Source: SIG588 sp045654545 (lineage in GTDB: Bacteria > Bacillota > Clostridia > Oscillospirales > Acutalibacteraceae). From it: a stretch of 10,940 nucleotides of DNA. The position numbers were made by a program, and so were the translations under genes. The notes beneath the pieces are model-generated. The model had not been told where the DNA came from, made no database searches, and saw nothing but the letters and a program-made list of their open reading frames with translations. Below are positions 1-4,339 of the stretch, piece after piece. Location: positions 1-10,940 of the forward strand of contig JAZONO010000113.1 of assembly GCA_045654545.1 (NCBI GenBank), given 5' to 3'. Each line of letters starts with the position of its first letter. Positions within the stretch are counted from its first letter, which is position 1.

Positions 1-65
1 CTTTGTCCCTACAAAACCATTTCGCATCGCCCAGGCGGTCGGGCGAGGACGCCCGTCCCTACAAA
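1..65. repeat. 65-bp direct repeat, copy 1
   Basis: This stretch matches 268-332 at 63 of 65 positions. It begins and ends with the same short word, GTCCCTACAAA (5-15 and 55-65). Its right half holds a small hairpin, CGGGCG-AGGA-CGCCCG at 40-55. The left edge of the window cuts here, so the true unit may start earlier. It has no coding signal on either strand. The layout suggests a dispersed intergenic repeat of the kind seen in gut Clostridia; that family assignment is from memory and unconfirmed. Confidence 0.8.
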
Positions 66-267
66 AAAGGCTTCCCCTCGGGGGGAAGCTGTCACCGAAG
101 GTGACTGATGAGGGGATATTCGTTGCTGTCGCAACGAAATCCGTGTAACATTTTTCTTGGCAGGTTAAACACCTGCCATTTCACCTGCGGTGAAGCCGAA
201 AAAGTTACAGGTGTGCTTTTCGACTGCTGTGGGGACATTCGCCTCAAGGGGAAGGCTTGACAAGACG
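66..267. repeat. Non-coding cluster of short perfect hairpins between the direct repeats
   Basis: No credible gene lies here. At least five inverted repeats sit in a row: GCTTCCCC/GGGGAAGC (70-89, 4-nt loop), GTCACC/GGTGAC (91-105, 3-nt loop), TTCGTTGC/GCAACGAA (119-138, 4-nt loop), TGGCAGGT/ACCTGCCA (158-178, 5-nt loop) and TTCACC/GGTGAA (180-194, 3-nt loop). The last two are bracketed by GTAAC (144-148) and GTTAC (205-209), which could close them into a branched structure. The segment at 245-260 partly mirrors the first hairpin, as if it were part of a related element. It may be a non-autonomous mobile element or a REP-like structure; no transposase is visible. Confidence 0.65.
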
Positions 268-332
268 CTTTGTCCCTACAAAGCCATTTCGCATCGCCCA
301 GGCGGGCGGGCGAGGACGCCCGTCCCTACAAA
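268..332. repeat. 65-bp direct repeat, copy 2
   Basis: This is the second copy of the unit at 1-65, with two substitutions (A to G at 283 and T to G at 306). The internal hairpin CGGGCG-AGGA-CGCCCG is intact at 307-322, and GTCCCTACAAA flanks the unit on both sides (272-282 and 322-332). It ends about 8 bp before the A-tract of the terminator of the efp transcription unit, so the repeat block sits directly after that unit. Confidence 0.8.
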
Positions 333-339
333 TATAGGC

Positions 340-377
340 AAAAAAAGACACGCGAGAATGTTCTCGCGTGTCTTTTT
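340..377 (-). terminator. Strong intrinsic terminator of the efp transcription unit
   Basis: Two arms, 342-358 and 361-377, are perfect reverse complements. The GC-rich core is GACACGCGAGAA paired with TTCTCGCGTGTC. On the minus strand the stem runs into seven consecutive T residues (346-340), the classic Rho-independent layout. It begins about 10 nt after the stop codon of the CD1247-type gene. The left arm carries the complementary A-tract and the right arm five T residues, so it could also stop transcription arriving from the plus strand. Confidence 0.93.
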
Positions 378-386
378 AGTTCCGTC

Positions 387-824
387 TTATTCCTCGTCTT
401 CGATCTCGTCGTCTTCTTCGATTTCGAATTCCAGGGTCTCGCCGCAGTTCGGGCAATCGATGCCGCCTTCCAACAGCGTTTCTTCATCCACACAGAAGAT
501 GGTGTCACAGCTGGGGCAGGTCACATCATAGAACTCGTCGCCGCAATCTTCGTCGCAGTCCTCGCAGCAACCGTCGCAGTAGTCGTCGTCCTCTTCCCAA
601 TCCTCATAGTAATCGGATTCCAACAGATCGAGATCTTCGTCGATCGCATCCACCTGCTCGGTCAGTTCCGCGGTGTAATCCTCAAGATCCTCCAACGTGG
701 TAGCGAGATCGCTCAACACATCCATCACTGCCGTGAGGACTTTGCCCTCTTTCGTCGCCTGATCGATGTCCATGCCTTCGACCAAACCTTTGAGATAAGC
801 AACCTTTTCCGTAATCGTAGCCAT
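387..824 (-). CDS. CD1247-type acidic zinc-ribbon protein
   Basis: This 145-residue protein has three visible parts. Residues 1-40 form a helical N-terminal segment (MATITEKVAYLKGLVEGMDI) like the one named after C. difficile CD1247. Residues 41-82 are a very acidic, probably coiled-coil stretch. Residues 83-127 hold ten cysteines: a tight cluster at 83, 86, 87, 90 and 94, then C103, C106 and C111, then C124 and C127. The pairs CPSC and CPNC look like a zinc ribbon. The tail is almost all Asp and Glu. There is no signal peptide or membrane segment, so it should be cytoplasmic. The start has an AAAGGAGG site about 8 nt upstream. It lies 39 nt after efp and shares its terminator, so it is probably co-transcribed. 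Some databases label relatives as AraC-type regulators, but no helix-turn-helix is evident. Biochemical function is unknown. Confidence 0.85.
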   Translation of the reverse strand: MATITEKVAYLKGLVEGMDIDQATKEGKVLTAVMDVLSDLATTLEDLEDYTAELTEQVDAIDEDLDLLESDYYEDWEEDDDYCDGCCEDCDEDCGDEFYDVTCPSCDTIFCVDEETLLEGGIDCPNCGETLEFEIEEDDEIEDEE

Positions 825-863
825 ACCGGTTCCTCCTTTATCGTGGCGTAAAATCGTTTAAAC

Positions 864-1421
864 TTATGCGCGCTCCATGTACTCGCCGGTACGGGTATCC
901 ACGCGGATCATTTCGCCCTCGTCGATGAACAGGGGCACACGGATCTCCGCGCCGGTTTCCAGCGTGGCGGGTTTGGTAGCGTTGGTGGCGGTGTCGCCCT
1001 TGAAGCCGGGATCGGTCTGGGTGACCTGCAGTTCCACAAAGTTCGGCGCTTCCACACCAAACACCTTGCCCTTATAGGACATCACGCGGCACACCATATT
1101 TTCCTTCACGAACTTGAAGCTGTCGGACAGCACGTCCGCGCCGATCGGCACGAGTTCGAAGCTTTCGGGATCCATGAAGTAGTAGAGATCGCCGTCGCTG
1201 TAGGAATATTCCATCTCCTTACGCTCGACATACGCGGTCGGGAATTTGTCGGTGGGGCTGAACGTCTTTTCAACCACCGAACCGGCGATGACGTTACGCA
1301 CCTTGGTGCGCACGAACGCGGCGCCCTTGCCCGGCTTCACGTGTTGGAATTCAATGATCTGATACACGTTACCGTCCATTTCGAAGGTAACGCCGTTACG
1401 AAAATCACCTGCAGAAATCAT
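864..1421 (-). CDS. efp: Elongation factor P
   Basis: EF-P binds between the ribosomal P and E sites and relieves stalling on consecutive prolines. The 185-residue length is the normal family length and all three beta-barrel domains are present. The N-terminal domain carries KPGKGAAF with Lys32 at the loop tip, the position that is modified in Bacillus (5-aminopentanol) and E. coli (beta-lysine). The bacterial C-terminal signature is present as DPGFKGDTATNATKPA followed by VPLFIDEGEMIRVDTRTGEY. The ATG has a GGAGG site 9 nt upstream and its own promoter (1463-1491). The Xaa-Pro aminopeptidase upstream and the CD1247-type gene downstream match the usual Firmicute neighbourhood. No EpmA- or EpmB-like modification gene is in the window, as expected for a Firmicute. 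Confidence 0.98.
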   Translation of the reverse strand: MISAGDFRNGVTFEMDGNVYQIIEFQHVKPGKGAAFVRTKVRNVIAGSVVEKTFSPTDKFPTAYVERKEMEYSYSDGDLYYFMDPESFELVPIGADVLSDSFKFVKENMVCRVMSYKGKVFGVEAPNFVELQVTQTDPGFKGDTATNATKPATLETGAEIRVPLFIDEGEMIRVDTRTGEYMERA

Positions 1422-1462
1422 GATACTAAACCTCCATATGTTTTATCATATTCGTACACTTT

Positions 1463-1491
1463 ATTGTAACCGATATGCGCACGAATTGCAA
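1463..1491 (-). promoter_or_regulatory. Vegetative-type promoter for efp
   Basis: On the minus strand TTGCAA (1486-1491, 4 of 6 to the -35 consensus) is followed after exactly 17 nt by TACAAT (1463-1468, 5 of 6 to the -10 consensus). Transcription would start near 1456, leaving a leader of about 35 nt that contains the GGAGG ribosome site. The promoter lies in the only sizeable gap between pepP and efp. It makes efp and the following gene independent of upstream read-through. Confidence 0.75.
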
Positions 1492-1503
1492 GTAAAATGT
1501 GGC

Positions 1504-1521
1504 AATTTTCCGCGGAAAATT
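1504..1521. repeat. 18-bp perfect palindrome between pepP and the efp promoter
   Basis: AATTTTCCGCGGAAAATT is perfectly self-complementary with no spacer. It overlaps the last two bases of the pepP stop codon and lies 12 bp upstream of the efp -35 box. It lacks a loop and has no T-tract after it on the minus strand, so it is a poor intrinsic terminator. A dimeric DNA-binding protein site or an RNA structure at the 3' end of the pepP message are both possible. Confidence 0.6.
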
Positions 1522-2590
1522 ATAAAATCAGCAAATTTTTCGGGGATTTGGTGAGATTTTCGATCCCCTCGGCGGTGATGACCGCCATATCTTCGATGCG
1601 CACACCGCCGCGGCCCGGCAAATAGATGCCCGGTTCGACCGTGACTACTTCGCCTGCTTGCAACAAGCGTTCGCCGCCGCCGGGCGAAAGTGAGGGGGCT
1701 TCGTGGATCTGCAACCCCACGCCGTGCCCCGTGCTGTGTCCGAAATACTCGCCGTAACCGGCCGCTTTGATCACGTCACGTGCCAACGCGTCGCCTGCGG
1801 CGCAAGTCATCCCTGCTTTGAGCCCGTGCAGGCAGGTTTCCTGCGCCTTCAACACGGTGTCGTAGATCTCACGCTGCCAATCCGCTGCCTCCCCCACCGC
1901 CACAGTGCGGGTCATATCCGAATGCCAGCCGTCGAGTTTGGCGCCGAAATCCATGGTGACAAGATCGCCGCGGCAGAGAGGACGGTCGCCCGGTACACCG
2001 TGCGGCAGAGAGCCGTTTTCGCCTGCCACCACAATGCAATCGAACGCCATGCCGTCCGCCCCTTGGCGGCGCATATAAAACTCCAGATCCAGCGCGATCT
2101 CGCGCTCGGTGCGCCCGGCTTCGATGCGCGTGAGAATATAGGCAAACCCATCGTCGGTGAGCGCTTGCGCCCGACGGATCGCGTCGATCTGTTCGGGGCT
2201 TTTCACACTGCGCAATGCCGCGAGATGTCCGTCCAATGCACCGCCGTTGTCCAACGTGACGGAGGGCAACGCCTTTTGCCACGCGGCAAAGGCGGAGAGG
2301 CTCATCTGCCGTGTTTGCACCTGCAATCGTGACACCCCATGGGCGGCAAGCCAATCGCGCACTTCATCGTAAAAACGGCGAGGGCACAGCACCTCCATCA
2401 TGGTCACGTCCCGTGTGGCGGCTTCAATATACCGCGAGTCGGTCACCAGCACCGCCGCATCGCGCGCCACCAGCACGGTGGCATCCTCCACGGCAAAATG
2501 CGTGAGCAAGCGTTGATCGGGGGTGGCGGTGATGAGCGCACCTTCCCCTTCGCCCAAGTGAGTCGCCAGCTGTTGCCATTCCCACGTCAT
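1520..2590 (-). CDS. pepP: Xaa-Pro aminopeptidase (M24B family)
   Basis: This 356-residue enzyme should release the N-terminal residue from peptides with proline in second position, helping to recycle proline-rich peptides in the cytoplasm. Residues 1-125 form the creatinase-like N-terminal domain and 130-350 the pita-bread catalytic domain. All five dinuclear-metal ligands are visible: D214 (MDFGA), D225 (SDMTRT), H289 (GHSTGHGVG), E319 (VEPGIY) and E333 (RIED). H197 (LPHGVP) is the likely substrate-binding histidine. The start at MTWEWQQL was chosen because AAAGGAG lies 9 nt upstream and it follows the previous stop with a 1-nt gap (TGATATG). A longer in-frame start at 2668 would overlap the upstream gene by 77 nt. 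There is no signal peptide. The symbol is used in the broad sense; Bacillus calls its equivalent papA/yqhT, also next to efp. Confidence 0.95.
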   Translation of the reverse strand: MTWEWQQLATHLGEGEGALITATPDQRLLTHFAVEDATVLVARDAAVLVTDSRYIEAATRDVTMMEVLCPRRFYDEVRDWLAAHGVSRLQVQTRQMSLSAFAAWQKALPSVTLDNGGALDGHLAALRSVKSPEQIDAIRRAQALTDDGFAYILTRIEAGRTEREIALDLEFYMRRQGADGMAFDCIVVAGENGSLPHGVPGDRPLCRGDLVTMDFGAKLDGWHSDMTRTVAVGEAADWQREIYDTVLKAQETCLHGLKAGMTCAAGDALARDVIKAAGYGEYFGHSTGHGVGLQIHEAPSLSPGGGERLLQAGEVVTVEPGIYLPGRGGVRIEDMAVITAEGIENLTKSPKNLLIL

Positions 2591-2591
2591 A

Positions 2592-3452
2592 TCACAAAAC
2601 TCCTTTGTTCTCTTGCCACAAACGGCACAAAGTGGCGGCATCGCGCGCTTGGGTGCCTGCAGATTCACAGATCACCACGGGGGCGGCATCACGTGCCACC
2701 AACGCCGCCGCCAAATGCGCAGGTTCGGGGCCGAACACCGTTTCTTCAAAGGTGAGGTGGCGTTTTTCGCCCCCTGCCGTGTATTCGATACGGGAAAAGT
2801 GGATGTGCATGCGGCGCATCCGTTCGCTTCCTAAGCGGTTTTCCACCGTGTCCAACACGGCGGCGATCGCTTCGGGGGAATTGAGTGCCCCTTGCACACG
2901 GCAGTTCAAATGCCCAAAATCCACGCAGGGTAAAAAGCGTTCATCCACCGCGCAGAAGGTAAGCACTTCTTCGAGATCGCCCAGTTGGTTGATCTTGCCC
3001 ATGGTTTCGGGACAGATGTGCACCGCCGAAAGCCCCCGTTCATCCAGCACGCGTTGTGCACGGGCGAGCGTGTGTACCGCCAGGGCGGTGGCTTCGGCAC
3101 GGGTGCGCCCACCAAGACCGCCCGGGTGCACCACGATGCGGTCACCGCCGAGCATCGTCACGGCGGCGGCGCTGTCCAGAATGTATTTGAGGCTGTTATC
3201 CCGTTTTTCCTCTTCTGCCGAGGCAAGCGAGATGAAATACGGGGCGTGCACCGACACGGCAATGTCGTTCTGTGCCGCCGCGAGCGCGATCGCCGCCGCG
3301 GTGTTCTCGTTCAACCGCACACCGCGCCCACATTGGTATTCGTATGCCGAAAGACCAAGCGCGCGCAACCACCGGGGGGCTTCATAGGTGTGCTTTAATC
3401 CGGCTGCAACAAAATCGTCTCCGTTACCGGCAGGACCGAAACGCGGTGTCAT
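2592..3452 (-). CDS. Endonuclease IV-like TIM-barrel protein
   Basis: This 286-residue protein belongs to the AP endonuclease family 2 / xylose-isomerase-like TIM barrels. Candidate metal ligands fall at endonuclease IV-like spacing: H69 (HAPY), H109 (VVHPG), E149 (CPETMGK), D178 and H181 (VDFGHLN), H216 (HIHFS), H232 in the EKRH segment, and E263 (ICES). E229 stands about where endonuclease IV has an aspartate. Endonuclease IV cuts DNA at abasic sites; this protein may do so, but other barrel members are isomerases, so the substrate is unproven. The opening residues (MTPRFGPAGNGDDF) differ from canonical Nfo starts. The ATG overlaps the yqeG stop by 4 nt (ATGA) and has a GGGAGGGA site upstream, so the two genes are coupled. 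I left out the nfo symbol because orthology is uncertain. Confidence 0.85.
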   Translation of the reverse strand: MTPRFGPAGNGDDFVAAGLKHTYEAPRWLRALGLSAYEYQCGRGVRLNENTAAAIALAAAQNDIAVSVHAPYFISLASAEEEKRDNSLKYILDSAAAVTMLGGDRIVVHPGGLGGRTRAEATALAVHTLARAQRVLDERGLSAVHICPETMGKINQLGDLEEVLTFCAVDERFLPCVDFGHLNCRVQGALNSPEAIAAVLDTVENRLGSERMRRMHIHFSRIEYTAGGEKRHLTFEETVFGPEPAHLAAALVARDAAPVVICESAGTQARDAATLCRLWQENKGVL

Positions 3453-3943
3453 CGACGTCCCTCCCTTTTCAGAATATAGGCTTCTATACGCCGTTTAAAC
3501 ATCATAAACGGTTTATCTTCTTCTAATTTAATGGGTTCCAGTTGCACCACACGCACCCCTGCCAATTTGGCACCGAGCGTGTCGGTGAACGTCTGGTCCC
3601 CGATGGCAAGGCATTGTCGCCGCGAAACACCCAACGTGTGCACGCCACGCCAAAAGCCGAACGGCAAGGGCTTGGCGGCAAGCCACACGCACGTCAGCCC
3701 GATCTTGGCGGCAAACGGCTCCACACGGTACCTCTTGGCATTGGATACCACCGTGAGGGCGATGCCTGCGGCCGCTACCGTTTTGAGCCACGCGGCCACG
3801 TCCTCGGTCAGATCGGGGCAGTAATGGGTGGTGAGGGTGTTATCCACATCCAACAGAATGCCTTTGACCTGCCACGCGTGCAATTCTTCCACCGTGATGT
3901 CGGTGATACGCCGACGGCGAACCGTGGGACGAAACAATCCCAT
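3449..3943 (-). CDS. yqeG: YqeG-family HAD-type phosphatase
   Basis: This 164-residue HAD IIIA phosphatase has motif I DVDNTL (D32 nucleophile, D34), motif II SNAK (S67), motif III lysine K91 (AAKPLPFGF) and motif IV GDQTFTD (D116, D121). The family includes YqeG of Bacillus and is related to yeast Gep4, a mitochondrial phosphatidylglycerophosphatase, so a phospholipid-phosphate substrate is plausible but unproven here. The basic start (RPTVRRRR) and basic tail fit contact with membrane or nucleic acid. The start MGLFRPTV is preferred because AAAGGAGG lies 7 nt upstream. An extension to 3973 would read back into the rpsU hairpin. In Bacillus yqeG heads the yqeH-aroE-yhbY-nadD-yqeK-rsfS cluster; here it lies on the far side of leuS. 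Confidence 0.92.
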   Translation of the reverse strand: MGLFRPTVRRRRITDITVEELHAWQVKGILLDVDNTLTTHYCPDLTEDVAAWLKTVAAAGIALTVVSNAKRYRVEPFAAKIGLTCVWLAAKPLPFGFWRGVHTLGVSRRQCLAIGDQTFTDTLGAKLAGVRVVQLEPIKLEEDKPFMMFKRRIEAYILKREGRR

Positions 3944-3970
3944 ACCGCCACCTCCTTTTTTTGAAATGAA

Positions 3971-4004
3971 CAAACGGGATAGAAGATGACTTCTATCCCG
4001 TTTG
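3971..4004 (-). terminator. Hairpin after rpsU, probable leaky terminator
   Basis: A perfect 15-bp stem (3971-3985 with 3990-4004, 4-nt loop) begins 11 nt after the rpsU stop. On the minus strand the stem ends in CGTTTG and is followed by TTCATTTC, a broken T-run, then by a run of A. This is weaker than the terminator at 340-377. Because yqeG and two coupled genes follow with no clear promoter of their own, partial read-through is the simplest reading. Confidence 0.7.
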
Positions 4005-4015
4005 CGGATGCATGC

Positions 4016-4192
4016 TTATTTGAACTTTCTCTTGCGTGCAGCCTCCGACTTCTTCTTGCGTCGGACAGAAGGCTTTTCATAGTGCTCTCTCTTACGCACT
4101 TCGGCGAGAGTGCCCGCGCGAGCGCAGGACTTCTTCCATCTGCGAAGAGCACTGTCCAAGCTTTCATTCTCTTTAACCTTGACTTCTGACAT
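4016..4192 (-). CDS. rpsU: 30S ribosomal protein bS21
   Basis: This 58-residue, strongly basic protein matches bS21 over its full length: MSEVKVKENESLDSALRRWK, then KSCARAGTLAEVRKREHYEKPSVRRKKK and an Ala/Lys/Arg tail. bS21 sits on the 30S platform near the anti-Shine-Dalgarno end of 16S rRNA and aids initiation. The start was set by GGAGGG about 9-12 nt upstream and by the family N-terminus. An upstream in-frame start at 4279 would read through the promoter and has no bS21 similarity. The gene has its own strong promoter (4245-4273) and a hairpin directly after it, so it can be made as a short monocistronic message. In many Firmicutes rpsU is instead next to yqeY. Confidence 0.98.
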   Translation of the reverse strand: MSEVKVKENESLDSALRRWKKSCARAGTLAEVRKREHYEKPSVRRKKKSEAARKRKFK

Positions 4193-4244
4193 CGTATTCC
4201 CTCCCTCCGCCTGTAAGCAGGGGTAATATGCTATTAGCCTGTAT

Positions 4245-4273
4245 AGTATACACGATTTTATCGTGCCCGTCAA
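4245..4273 (-). promoter_or_regulatory. Strong vegetative-type promoter for rpsU
   Basis: On the minus strand TTGACG (4268-4273, 5 of 6 to consensus) and TATACT (4245-4250, 5 of 6) are separated by exactly 17 nt. The start site should be near 4238, giving a leader of about 45 nt that ends in the GGAGGG ribosome site. A-rich tracts lie just upstream (4287-4310). This is the best promoter match I found in the window. Confidence 0.9.
4251..4265. promoter_or_regulatory. 15-bp palindrome filling the rpsU promoter spacer
   Basis: CACGAT-AAA-ATCGTG (minus-strand reading) is a perfect 6-3-6 inverted repeat that starts next to the -10 box and ends 2 nt from the -35 box. A protein bound here would block RNA polymerase, so the position suits a repressor operator. 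No regulator gene is in the window. The palindrome could also be chance. Confidence 0.5.
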
Positions 4274-4286
4274 GACCAATCGGCAA

Positions 4287-4310
4287 TTTTTTTGGCATTT
4301 TTGTTTTTTT
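4287..4310 (-). promoter_or_regulatory. A-tract UP-element-like region upstream of rpsU promoter
   Basis: On the minus strand three A-tracts of 7, 5 and 7 bases (4304-4310, 4298-4302, 4287-4293) lie about 49 to 72 nt before the predicted start site. This is close to where the alpha-subunit C-terminal domains of RNA polymerase contact UP elements. Such a region would suit a ribosomal-protein gene that needs high output. Confidence 0.45.
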
Positions 4311-4314
4311 CGTC

Positions 4315-4339
4315 AAACCGCTGTATTTCAGAGCGGTTT
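4315..4339 (-). other. Stem-loop spanning the leuS stop codon
   Basis: AAACCGCT (4332-4339 read on the minus strand) pairs with AGCGGTTT (4315-4322) across a 9-nt loop that contains the leuS stop. What follows on the minus strand is A-rich (GACGAAAAAAAC), not T-rich, so it is not a standard intrinsic terminator. It may protect the 3' end of the message or have no role. Without a better terminator here, read-through from the leuS operon into rpsU is possible. Confidence 0.4.

Noticed and set aside
1..332. CRISPR array
   Set aside because: Only two 65-bp copies with a 200-bp gap, no regular spacers and no cas genes.
270..851. 193-codon plus-strand frame with a hydrophobic stretch
   Set aside because: It runs through the repeat and the terminator and is antisense to the CD1247-type gene. 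The hydrophobic run is the complement of Asp/Glu codons.
1504..1521. Intrinsic terminator for pepP
   Set aside because: The palindrome has no spacer for a loop and no T-run after it on the minus strand.
2591..2668. N-terminal extension of the aminopeptidase (MNLQAPKRAM)
   Set aside because: It overlaps the upstream coding sequence by 77 nt in another frame; the AAAGGAG site fits the start at 2590.
3944..3973. N-terminal extension of yqeG (MFISKKGGGG)
   Set aside because: It would translate the ribosome binding site and end inside the rpsU hairpin; AAAGGAGG points to the start at 3943.
4193..4279. N-terminal extension of rpsU
   Set aside because: It would read through the -10 box and leader; the standard bS21 N-terminus starts at 4192 after GGAGGG.
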